Shown: piece by piece, positions 21,900 to 32,560 of the stretch
Layout: every line of letters starts with the position of its first letter
How positions within the stretch are numbered: the first letter of the stretch is position 1
Assembly (NCBI GenBank): GCA_036345935.2
Contig: JADWOT020001183.1
Span: 62,001 to 126,000 of the forward strand
Direction of reading: 5' to 3'
Length of the DNA stretch: 64,000 bases
Origin: Taenia hydatigena
Lineage: Eukaryota; Platyhelminthes; Cestoda; Cyclophyllidea; Taeniidae
Notes under the pieces: model-generated
Seen by the model: only the letters and a program-made list of their open reading frames with translations
Told to the model about the DNA's origin: nothing
The model's database searches: none
Made by a program: the position numbers and the translations under genes

Positions 21900-24430
21900 C
21901 CTGGCTCCAAATTTAGAAAGTTATGGGTTTTAATGGAGAGGAGATTAGTTAGGCCCTGCAACTCATCGCCAATCCTCTAGACAATCAGACAACCAAGAAG
22001 AGGGCCATTAAGGTGAGTTCTTCTGCGCACCGCAGAAGGACTGATCGCCTCAGACTATACAATTTTAGGGACCACTAAGATCGACACAAATGGGATAAAC
22101 CCGTATGTCAGTGTAGTAGAGGGGACAATTCAGCTTGTGCGGTTCGGTGTGTTCTTACATGTCTCTGTATAATTGAGATGAATATGAAATAGCCCAACAT
22201 CAATGTGTGCTGCTAAGTGCATGAAAGGACGGTTTTGTGGCAGTGGTAGTGAGGAGCTTGGCAGACAAAAGCAAGCTGTCAAAATAAATAAAGTTGAGCA
22301 GTCAAATGTGTATTTTACCATTGATCTCAGCTTATGGGGAAATCAAAGCACCTGTGTTCGTGGTTTGACGGGCAGCTGATTAATAGCAGTATCAGACACA
22401 AGCAATACGAATCTGTCCATTTGCTGGGTTTAAGCTATCTTATACGACGACTACATTCTGTGTCTTACTTGACGTTTGGTGTTCAAATCAAAGCAACCGA
22501 AGGCATCTTACCGATTATTGTTAAGGGGTCTCCATGCAAGATGGGAGTTATCAGCACAGTGAGGCAGAGTTGAAGCATCATCTTCGGTCCTGATACAAAT
22601 TGTTTTCCTAATTCCCACGTTGTGAACTAATAAATATGTGATAAAATCATGTGAGCTCATGAAATAGACTGTTCTTGGCTTACATAGCGGGCGGCGCATT
22701 CATACGCATACTGTGACTGCAATACTTTGTTTATTTGGACGGTCAGTTTTAATCAGTGTCACAGAGGTGGCCGCATTGCCCTAGCTGCAAAGGCTGATCT
22801 GCACGTACCCTTGAGCCATGCAAGCGGTTGTGCTGGATTCCATAGCAGGGAAACCTACTGCAGCATAATAGCCTCCACCTTCAGCTTTGTGGCACTTTCT
22901 TTTCCTGTTATGAGCTGTGACACTTTAAGTTTGTAATTTGCACTAACATAAGAGAAGATGCACGCAAGCACCGGGACCGTAGAGGTGAATGGATTTGCAG
23001 TGGTCCAAACAGTGGATGAAAATCCATCAATTCTGACGACTGTGGGATGTAGTACCGAACTGCTGACGCAATCATTGAATGTTTAGTGGCTGACGCTTTT
23101 GAAAAATCAACTCCTCTTTTATGCAACGCAGCTTTTGACCTCCTCACGTCAGCCACCAGCATTCATGCACTTATTTCAGCATAGCCTTCTCAGTCCGAGG
23201 AGGGCTGATAGTATGTTTCCATGCATGAGAGCTGCTAAACTGGTAACTCTCGTAACTCGCACTTCTCGCCATTCAATAGAGCATGGCTGTTTTCATAGAA
23301 GTGCGACATAGAATCAGCAGTAATTACGCAGTCACCTCTCTAATTAATTACAATTAAGAATGTGCTATTTTAGCACTGTGATCTCATAGGACATTTAAGG
23401 TTGCTGTTGGAGCATAGGAAAATAAAGCGCTCATCCCATTCGCTGCAGGAATGTCTATGCATTGAATGGTGCACGCCATTCAAAATATTTGTGCGTAAAG
23501 GCCTATATTTAGTCAACTGTAAAAATGTCGAAAAAAGCAGACATCATCGTCTTTTCCTGCCCATCGATAAGGCGGCAACGAGTCCGTCATTCGAATGGGA
23601 CAGAAAAGCGCTCGAGTAAGCCATCCCTGCAAAGGGTTTCCTCACTTTCCCATCGCAACGCATGGAGTTCTCCTCAACGCCCTTCCCGTAATTACGTAGA
23701 AATAGATTTTGGTTTTAGAAATCTTTGTGCATTTCTTTCGGATTGGATGTAGACTTATTAAGTTGTCTTCATTATGGCCAGTCTCTTTGCACCATCAGGC
23801 TACGAGATCAGAATTCTCGCTTTAAGACTTCAAATGCACTGTGTAATTTGTCGATCCCGGTTAAAAAAAAGGCAACATCAATGAGATGAGAAATTGATTA
23901 ACAGCATTAGTGATTACATAAGAGACTAAAGAGAGAGCTTGAAGTGTCGCCATCTCCGTCTCCGCTCAAATACGCAGTCTGAATCATTATAAACGAAGTT
24001 GAGTGGCGTTGAAACAAGACTCCCATTATATGCTACGTTTCGCAACTGCAATAAGTATCCGTTCACCTGCAATCGGTGCTTTTTGTCTACCACCTGATGC
24101 CAATCTCTAAGGCGTCTATTATTTCAATTTGTTAACTCATGCCACTCTTTTCTTGTCAGTACCAAATATTGTAAGTCTTATGGGTTTGTGACTGCAACTG
24201 CAGATGCAATCCAGTCTTTGCTTTCCACATCAGCACATCATTATTTGCAATCGAGCGCAATCCCTCGCCATTCCATGCAGCTTTCAACGGACTGAGTCAT
24301 TTGCAATGATCATAGCGCATGGTGAAACGTGGAAAGTATACGATGCACCAACATCAAGGCTTCACACGCGCGATAACGTGTAGCCTGAAGTTGAAACAGC
24401 TTTTGGATAGACTGAGTAAACAAGTAATGC
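21900..24430. other. Unassigned stretch
   Basis: No repeat family matches. Several short ORFs occur on both strands. The only one with an ATG in good context is at 23525 and is listed separately. Nothing else can be supported. Confidence 0.35.
23525..23752 (+). CDS. Weak candidate ORF, basic serine-rich, 75 aa
   Basis: It begins AAAAATGTCG, a reasonable start context, and runs 75 codons. The product opens MSKKADIIVFS and continues with a strongly basic, serine- and arginine-rich disordered middle. It ends in an aromatic tail (IDFGFRNLCAFLSDWM). Another frame (23401-23619) is open across the same DNA without an ATG. It is listed as a possible first exon or short protein; no family is recognised. 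Confidence 0.2.
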   Translation: MSKKADIIVFSCPSIRRQRVRHSNGTEKRSSKPSLQRVSSLSHRNAWSSPQRPSRNYVEIDFGFRNLCAFLSDWM

Positions 24431-24439
24431 AAATGATCG

Positions 24440-25560
24440 GCACTTGTACTAACCGTGAATTCAACTGACCGCTGCAATGACATCAATGCGTCATGATGCG
24501 GTCCTTGCGAATCATCGATTGCTCAAGTGTGGAAGGAAGGTTGCACGTGAAAGTGAATTACCATATGGGAGTGTCTGCAGCTCACAGAAGACGATATTGA
24601 GGCTTTCTTTACTGCGACGCAGCCAACATCGCGGCTGCTGTGCGCACCCAGCTTCACAGGTTCACTTCTACTTTCACTGGTCTCAGCAATCCAGCGTCAG
24701 ATGGAGCTTATGACACCATCAGACATCAGTCAAAGCATGCGCATTCCAATTGACGGGATTTGGACAGTTGATTTAATATAACGTCGGGTAAACTTGCACA
24801 ACCGTCCGGTATTGCTAGAGGGAGTAATTGTTTTCTTAACCTTCCTTCGTTCCATCCTATATCAATTTGCCATCGATAATCACGACAGCAGGGAGTCATT
24901 GACGCTCCAGCACTATATGATGGAACGGAATCACGTAAATTTAAGTTTTGCTTCCATGGTAGGTAAGTAGTTGCAAGTACGTCTACTTTAGAGTCGCCGA
25001 GTCCCCTAGCAACCATTCAGAAGGACTCATCACCCTGCCCTCGTAACCGTAGCGCCACTCTGTTTTTATAGTTCCAAAAACTAAGAAGAGATATGTGGCC
25101 TTTCAGGGAGTCATCAATACCAACTTTGTCCCGTTACGCATTTGCATTGCCGAATCGTTGTAGTGTTTGCATAAAGTTAAAAATTTATGCCCGAATTTGA
25201 CGCCGGTAAGGGAACCAGCAAAGAATGACCAAAATGCGGTCGCTAAATTCTTACATCCAAACCAGTCCACATTACTAAGCAGCAGTCGGAAGTGAGTAGG
25301 GATCCATTGTCTTAGAAGTGTCAGAATGAGGGCAAGAAGTGCGTCTGCAGTCTACGAGTTTGATTCCAGTCAAATGTGCAGCACAGACAGAGAGGATCTA
25401 CCTATCGGTCATTGTAAAAAGCTGCAAATTCATTTTAGCTACTTCTATAAAGTCGCCTCTGCTCTGGAATAGATGCGCATTTTTCATGTTTTTGCTAATT
25501 CTTTCTTCCGTGAAAAAATTTTAGCATCAAAATGGCCCAAGATGCAGTGTTCTCGCTGCC
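24440..25560 (+). repeat. Repeat family E, copy 1
   Basis: It aligns colinearly with 48370-49490 in the same orientation. Matches are TTGC-AATCATCGATTG-CTAAGTGTG near 24507, TCACAGAAGACGA near 24583, GGTCTCAGCAATCCA near 24679, the GTAAGTAGTTGCAAGTA block near 24963, CTAGCAACCATTCAGA near 25006, and AAGAAGTGCGTCTGCAGTCTACGAGTTTGA near 25334. Frames are not preserved between the copies, so the ORF at 24726-25016 is not treated as a gene. Confidence 0.75.
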
Positions 25561-26769
25561 TTGTTTTCCTTTTATTTGAGGTAGACCAACTTTTTAGATA
25601 CCTATTCTAGTTAAATGAATCAAAACAACAAAGGGTATCGACACTCGTTTGAAATCACCGTTCGCTGTGAAAATAACAGGAAGTAATCATTTTTTCCAAC
25701 ATTTAAATGGCAAAATACGACTGTGCAGTCAGTGCGGCGGCTTTTAGAGGGTTGTAAACTTCATCACCTTGGTCGTCGATGAAAGGTTATGACTTATTTG
25801 GTCATGGTTTGCTGTTTTTATGCGCCCGATTTAAGCATCTTAGGATGCCATCCACAAGCGAAGAGTGCCAGCGCACGCTGATATGACCCACTGTGCTACT
25901 TAATTTGGGACGCCATTCCCCCATGGCAGAAAGGAAGTCAAGACATTTCGACCTCAGCAGGTCTCCTTCTGGAAGGACTTGCACAGAAATGGGCGTGACA
26001 CAGGAGTACCATCGCAATGTCAAGGAAGGCTTTTCCTGATATGTGAGGAATGCTTTGCCTTAAATGAGACCGACGTTTCAATGTACGCAAATAATATTAC
26101 TGATCGCCCTTGAGCGAAAATCCCTCCATCAATTAGCGCTGAATAAGCCAAATTATTAATCCATATGCTGCATTAATGCTTCCATTTCCATGCTAATTTG
26201 GGCGTTGTTAGGCATCTTAAGGAATGAATCCATCTCTGCGAAGTGTATCCAATTTACGAGGCGTTGGGTTAAGAACCTATTTAATTTATTTAATGCAACA
26301 ACTGTGACCGTCTGCCTCCCCACAACAAACCGTCTTATCAAAGACGCGTGAGATCTGTCAGAGAGGCTGATCGAGTAGCCATTCTTCAGACGTGCTTAGG
26401 TCAATGAACTTCGATGCTCGTGACTGAGCATAAGAGGAAGCAAAATGAAATGACTTATTTTTGGTACCCTTTTTATATGGCACACATTCTTTGTTCTTGA
26501 GTGGCCTTGGGTCTAGAGGAAGCAAATGAGGCGCAAGTATTCCATATCTTCCAGTCGATGGGGCCATGTGACTTAGGACTAGTTATAGGCAACTGAGTGT
26601 TCCAAGCACATCAATTACCATGATATGCACCATGTCATAAGGCATTCAGTTACTTTGGGTCAACTTACAGTCAACTTGCGATGCTGGTGAAGTGCAGCGC
26701 TGTTATTATCGCCTGTAAAAGCTCAACGTTTAAATGGCAAATTTAATGCAGAGCCAGTCTCATCGACTG
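25561..26769. other. Unassigned stretch
   Basis: No repeat match was found and no exon can be supported. The minus-strand ORFs at 25802-26023, 26156-26341 and 26358-26567 are short, have no recognisable motif and no neighbouring splice or poly(A) signals that I would trust. Confidence 0.35.
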
Positions 26770-28010
26770 TTCCACGACCGCCACACCACAGGTTCGATTT
26801 AGGTAACTACCATCAGACTAATAAACTTATCTCGTCTTTGTTCGCTTACATTTTTCCTATTTAGTACGTCTGTGGCACGAGCCAGGACGACTGACTGTCT
26901 CTGCCTATTGAATGGTACGCATCAAATGCATATGACGCTAGAGACATTGCCCGTCTCAAGTGACAACAACCACAACTTTATAAAAACGACCAGAACAATT
27001 GCTGAAAGAAAAAGACATCACATTAATTTACTGATACTATTAAATTCTTAGAAGCTGCTGTTTGTAAATGCCGATCTCTATTACAGCGAAATGATGCACA
27101 ATGCACAATCAGTTGCTACAAACTGGTGCCCCACATCCCCTAGTTACTCACATTCACAGCCAGGCTGTCTCCTCTGGCCAGCAGCCAGATCCTTCGTGCA
27201 CGCTTCTCTGCGCTGTGGAATGGACATCAGGTTAGGCGATCAGTGGGATCCCAACCACGTAAACACATGTCCAATTCGAAGAAGTTGGTAGGTAAGCATG
27301 GCAGATCTTATGTATACCGCAATTGCTTCCCTAGCCTCACCATCTGCAGTCCGCAATGCAAAAAGCATATGAAAACTCCACTTGGCGTTTGCCTTCTTAG
27401 GCAAGTCACCTTCATCCACCGCGTTTTCAACAGCGCACTACTTCACCGACATGTCCGCACCAAAACATCAAAGCACCTCTCTGTGCTGCACTATCTGTAT
27501 GAATGCATGCAACTTGCCTCCACATCTGCATCCCTAAACAAGGAAAATAATTTGATGGCGCTAAATTTAAAATAAGTGAAATTACAAGGATGAAAATGCG
27601 CGGGTCACTCTGCAATGTAGACTTGAATCCACCTAACCAAAGGGCTAGACGTTTCTGTCAAACAACGTTCAGACAGTAAGTTGAAATGGTTGCATTTTAC
27701 AACCAGGCACACTTTGACCGCATCAGCTTATCAACTGTGGCATTTTTGCTTTGTGGTCCTACTGAAAAGTAACAAGTAGAGGCGGTCGAGAGGGAGAAGG
27801 AACCGCAATACTGAGTCGACTGCAACAGATTTTAAAGACAGCGCACCATTGCGTTCGCTTGTCATTTTACGTTTCACGCCATTCTTACCAGATCTGTAAA
27901 AAGGAGCACAAGTTTTGGACGCAGACAAGGCGGATTAGGTGTAAGTAATATGGGGCCCACATCAGGGCCATCAAGACCTAGACATCCAACCAAGCAAAGA
28001 ACATACAAGC
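26770..28010 (+). repeat. Repeat family B, copy 4
   Basis: It starts in the ACGACCGCCACAC-ACAGGTTCGATT segment shared with 15445-15470, including the B-box-like GGTTCGATT. It continues through the TTAGGCGATCAGTGGGATCC block near 27232, the GCCTTCTTAGGCAAGTC block near 27390, CCAAAGGGCTAGACGTTTCTGTCAAA near 27636, and GTGGTCCTACTGAAAAG near 27753. It ends at AAGGCGGATTA near 27927 and TATGGGG near 27950, which match 37955 and 37993. It is more complete at its 3' side than copy 3. Confidence 0.8.
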
Positions 28011-28039
28011 CCATTAATGATGGCTGACTGACTTACCGA

Positions 28040-28375
28040 ACGTATGAGTTCGTGCCGCTGACAGACCTTCACTCTTCCGTGGTGAGGAGAAGAGAAGGGA
28101 GAAAGGCATAGAGGGAGGATAAAAGAGGTGTTTGCTTTGGAATCCCTGAAAGTCAAGCATTTCTGACTTGCGAGAGTGCAGCAATTTTGATAAGCTCGTG
28201 TTGCCAGTAGACAAGTGGGTGGCGTGCATGCATTCAGAGGACGCACCCTAAACACCATCCAAGGCAAATTAGAGTGAGAAGGTGGGAGAAGAAGGAGAGG
28301 AGGTGTTGAGTTAAAATAGATGAGTCAGAAGACTGATAGATAAGCCGGTCGGTCAGTGTATACGTGGATGCCTAG
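28040..28375 (+). repeat. Repeat family A, copy 2 (fragment)
   Basis: It aligns with about 545-760 of copy 1, with AAGCATTTCTGACTTGCGAGAGTGCAGCA near 28156, CAGTAGACAAGTGGGTGGCG near 28206, and AGTGAGAAGG-GAAGAAG near 28272. Its 3' end (AAGCCGGTCGGTCAGTGTAT near 28342) agrees with the inner end of the reversed copy near 31800. It lies directly between a B copy and a C copy, which looks like sequential insertion. Confidence 0.7.
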
Positions 28376-28399
28376 GAAAGCGGACAGGGACGCGGTACA

Positions 28400-28790
28400 A
28401 AGTGGCACTGTCGTGCGTCTGAAGTCACTCTGTTTGCTTACAATCAGCTTGGCTTTTGCTTACTAGTTTCCCTTCTCAACCAATCTACCGCTACTTCTGT
28501 GGATAATTTTCAGAGTTCGCAAAAGCCAAGCATACTGAAGTTGATGCATTAAGCTTAGAATTCTTTCCTTATTAGGTGATGAATGGCTTAAATTCCCGCA
28601 CATTAGCATTTCTTGCCAAAGAATAACATAAAACGATAATTATTTGCATCGTTATCAAAGATTCAGGAAGAGCTCACACTAAATAACGGTAAGGTAACAT
28701 TCAGTTGGTTTAGAAGTGGAAGTGATTAGAGAACTCAATGATAGGAGGAGTCAGTCATGCGAAGTAGACAGAACAAAAGTGCCTTGTGGC
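28400..28790 (+). repeat. Repeat family C, copy 4 (3' part)
   Basis: It aligns with 21190-21590. Shared stretches are GCTTACAATCAGCTT near 28437, CTTCTGTGGATAATTTTCAGAGTT near 28494, ACTGAAGTTGATGCATTAAG near 28529, GTTATCAAAGATTCA near 28650, AGAAGTGGAAGTGA near 28712, and AGACAGAACAAAAGTGC near 28768. The left two thirds of the family are absent. Confidence 0.75.
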
Positions 28791-31139
28791 TTCTTTTTCA
28801 GCTAACTTCAGCCTTTTTACTCTTACTGCCATTTTCGAAGTCCTTGCACTTTACTTCATTGCAGTACTTTACCAAAGAAGTCATCTGTGCACTTGTCGCG
28901 TGATTTTGGTGGTACCATACGCAATTACGCGTTGTCACAAAATAATCACACAGGTGTACAGTAGGTGGTCATGCATCAAGTGATGGAGAATAATTGGTAC
29001 GAGCTAACAAGTGAGGTGGCCTTCAAATGTGATTTGGGCCTAAGGGACTAAAATTGTGCGACGCTTTTTCACCATCCTTGGCTCGCGTACGCATAAAAAC
29101 CTGCTGCTCACTCTATTGGTCCCTCTATGGACCTCTGAAGTGTATGGTATGTGTGAGCAGTAAATAAATCAGAATGCCACCTAGTCGTATAACCGATCTA
29201 GTCGTGACTCGTCTGCTATTTGACTTGTTTAAGAAGTGTGAGTACAATCAGAGGAACTCTTTAATGAGCTAATGATAAAATTTTGGGGAAGGCAACAACT
29301 CCCCTGCCCCTAAGCCATTTAACAAAATAATTGTCGACATTATGTGCAGCCTTCAGCTGGCTGACAAATCCGCGCATTTCTCATCGCTCCAGCATCTGGC
29401 ATACCTTTAAAGCCACGTTATTCGCTGCTGAGTTGTTCAAAATGTTGATTGGCGTCACAAGGGTTGCCTAATATTGGTTGCCTAGCTGTCGCAACAGGCA
29501 TGGCGACTAATAACAAGTGAGTAGTAATAAAGTAGATGGACGGATGGATGATTCAATGGGGAGCTGATAAAGGATTGGGTAATTGATGCAAGATTCGCTT
29601 GAACTTCAGTTATCATAAGCTGTTTTAACACGCACTTGATGGGTGGATAAAGGCAAAGAAATGGAATCGTCTTGAACACATGAAATTGATCGAGGTAGGT
29701 AGGCAAGCCTTTACATGATTATATCTTCCAGTCATCCTTGGCAAAGCAGTTGGGCGTGTGGCTGGGAACAGGTGCATAAATATCCTGCAGAAGAGCACAG
29801 ACAAAAGCCAACTCATTGCTTTATCTCTCCTCTAGTGGTACTGTAGTGCATAGTATTGATGTTGACCACGAAGTATAGGTGTGTCACTTCCTGAGGTCAT
29901 TTCCGAGCCTAATAGTCAGCGCACTAATGGACTCAAAGCATAGTAACGGAGGTCAACGCAAACTCACTGTTTGGCTGCCGCCGCACGTTGTAGCTTAAAA
30001 TTCTACTGATCACGAGAAAGGAGAGCAATATGTGCAATGCGCGTACAATCATATAAAATTACGACCTCAAAACCAAAATTACTGGAAAGGGCCGATGTAG
30101 ATTTAGCAGACTTTCTTCGTTATTTGCGTATTTACGTCTTGCCTGTAGATCAGGTCAACTTCGAATGCGTAGTAGTGGTAGTAGTGCCGAATATTGTACT
30201 AGTGCATTTCTAATCGTCCAGTTGATTCTTGTGTTGATTCCTTCCTTAAGCGCACAACGTTTATTAATTTGTGTACGTAAAGTAAATCTGATTTTCACGA
30301 TATCGTAGGGAGCGCGACTCGTTAAATAAGACGTTCGCATTATGGGGTCCTCCGTTATACCCGTCCAGTTTTCGCATTACTTTTGGAAGGTGGCGCAAGT
30401 ATTTGCCTAATTTCTTGTGCTCCTTTTCCTTATTTTTATCGTTTTGAAAATCGCTGCTGCAGTTCATTGTCTGTCGTTGCTATGGTTCCTACCTAGTGCA
30501 ACCAACATCGATTTGACTAGCAAGGCCTAGCTTGTAAGGATTGGAAACCTCCTGTAGAACTTGTTCCTTTTCGCTGACAGAGACTGTCTTCATTTGCAGT
30601 AAATGTGAAGCGAAAAACTTTAATTCAGGTCACCTTTAAGCGCACCTTTGTTTATGTCGCTTTTGGTCTTTTTTAGATTGATCTATCATTTGTTGTTCTT
30701 TTCACTTGTTTGAATTGCCATCTTAGATGGACATTGGCTATGTTTCAGTGTATTACGTGGCTGTGTTGCGTACATGTCCTGCCAACAGCACTGCAAAGAA
30801 GTTGCGCTGTACTTCAGTGGCCAGTCTCTGCCCTGTTCTGCTCTGCCGAGTGTTGGGACTCGGTACGACCCTCCTTAAGTGGTGGGAAGAATGAGTTTGC
30901 AAACCTACAGTTAAACGCAATTATGTGTGTCCTTCCATGTTTAATACATCTTGCTGTTTTTAACTTGCCCGTTTCGATGGGATTGATCTCTTCTATTGCC
31001 TGCAGTTTCCGGTGATTTGAATTTGCATAAATTAATGACAATCGAGTGGAGATGATTTTAAGGTTATTGGCAAGGTAGTAGGTGTACTCTGCTTAAAGCA
31101 TTTTATCTTTACAATATCTTTTTTCGTTGCCTGGTTGTT
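28791..31139. other. Unassigned stretch
   Basis: No repeat matches. ORFs at 28786, 29482, 29625, 30155, 30264 and 30710 are short, mostly without ATG, and show no family features. The 101-codon frame at 30710-31015 is hydrophobic and cysteine-rich, but it has a 75-codon ORF opposite it and no splice evidence. Confidence 0.35.
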
Positions 31140-31149
31140 TGCGTATGCT

Positions 31150-31735
31150 TCTGTGCTCCGCTGACTAGCCATCATTCGTGAGTGCTGTTTGAGTGGATGT
31201 CTTCGTCTGCTGCTTGCTTTGACGATTGCTGGTTGCTTTGTTTTTTTTTGGATGGAGAGGGAGTGGTTGACCTACGCTTACCTGCCAATTGCCTCGTTGC
31301 TGTCCTAGTTAGTTGGGTCGCTAAGCTCTTAGAGTGGGCCTCTAGTTTCTGTAGTTCTTGCCTTCATTCACTGCTTATGCCAATGGTTGAAGCAGTCTAG
31401 ATATTCCCAAAAAAGTTTGTGTTATTTCTAACCTACGCCTACCTACCACTTGCCTCGTTGTTTTCCTGGTCAGTTGGCGTGGAGGGTCGAGCGGTTCTGA
31501 GGTGTTTCTATTAACAATTAAGGGAGCGTTTCTTGAACGAGGTTACTCGTGTTACTGTGCTCCGTCAGTCGCCACTGCGGGCTGTTTGGGCGCCTTCGCC
31601 AACACTCACGGAGACTGAAGCAACCCATTTATTCATATTACGATGCACATTGTCACCTGTGGTTGCTGCCTTCAAAAGAGAGAGCGGTTGACCCACATTC
31701 GCATACCACTTGCTGCGTTGTTGCCGAATGCACTT
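31150..31735 (+). repeat. Degenerate short tandem array
   Basis: A motif of about 45 bp recurs three times with decay. It appears at 31271 (CCTACGCTTACCTGCC-ATTGCCTCGTTG), 31432 (CCTACGCCTACCTACCACTTGCCTCGTTG) and 31691 (CCCACATTCGCATACCACTTGCTGCGTTG). A second motif, CTGTGCTCCG followed by CTGACTAGCC or TCAGTCGCC, occurs at 31151 and 31555. The larger unit is therefore roughly 400 bp, with an internal partial copy. The array lies directly beside the reversed family A copy and may be part of it. Confidence 0.55.
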
Positions 31736-31769
31736 TCTTCTCTTAAAGCACTGCGTGCCAATCAGCTCA

Positions 31770-32560
31770 TCTAGCTATCCACCTATGCACTAAACAACCG
31801 GCCTACCTATCGGTCCTTTAATCCATCCTTTTAACTCAGCACTTCCTACCTTTCTTCTGCTTCGGTATTCTCACTCTATTTTGCTTAGCTGGTGTATAAG
31901 GTGCCCTTGGAATGTATGCGTCACCCACCAGTCTACTGCCTTTGCGGACTCTTCATAAGTGCTGCATTCTAGAGAGCTAGAAATGCTTGAACTTTGAAAA
32001 TCCTAGAATGGACGCCTCCTTTTTCCTTCCGTTTCTTCCTTTTAAGTCTTTTTTTCCTGGTTGCCTTCGTGGCGGATTTTTCTTGTGTCCAGCGCCACTG
32101 TCGCTGCTACTGCTAAAAGCGCCTCAGCAGTGGTAGAGTTTGCCTCCATCCCTGGTCCTTATATTTGCTTGGCTTTGAGCACTGTGATCACTGAGTTTAG
32201 AGAAGCCTAGTCAAGGTGTTAAAAACCGTTCCAATGTGAGCATAAGCCTAGGCGATCGGTGCACTTTAATCGTCTCCTACCCCTGTCTCCCCCCTTCCTG
32301 CACTGTTGATTGCCATGCCTTCAATTCCTTTTCAACCACCCGCAACCCAGTGTCATGATGACGTCTCTACGGTCTTTGTGTACTTTTTTTCTGTAAGGTG
32401 GCCTTACCCAGTAGTGGTAGTTGCATCGTCTAAGGTGCCCACGGCCTCATTTCCTTAACAGAAGACTCAACTTTAGCTTCCTTTCATCGCCTTTACTGCT
32501 TTAGATCCAAACGCTAGTTTCGTTAATAATAACCTGTTGACAAGAAATACACACCGTAAG
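31770..32560 (-). repeat. Repeat family A, copy 3 (reversed)
   Basis: The reverse complement aligns along its whole length with 1-780. Matches are GTTTAGATCC region near 32500, TCTTCTGTTAAGGAAATGAGG near 32450, TACACAAAGACCGTAGAGACGTCATCATGAC near 32370, CAATCAACAGTGCAGGAAGGGG near 32300, CACCGATCGCCTAGGCTTATG near 32250, and GGCAGTAGACTGGTGGGTGACGC near 31930. The two copies form a diverged inverted pair about 31 kb apart. Divergence of about 20% shows they are old and not related to the recent inverted repeat further right. Confidence 0.8.

Noticed and set aside
24726..25016. 96-codon minus-strand ORF
   Set aside because: It lies in repeat E and the frame is not kept in the second copy.
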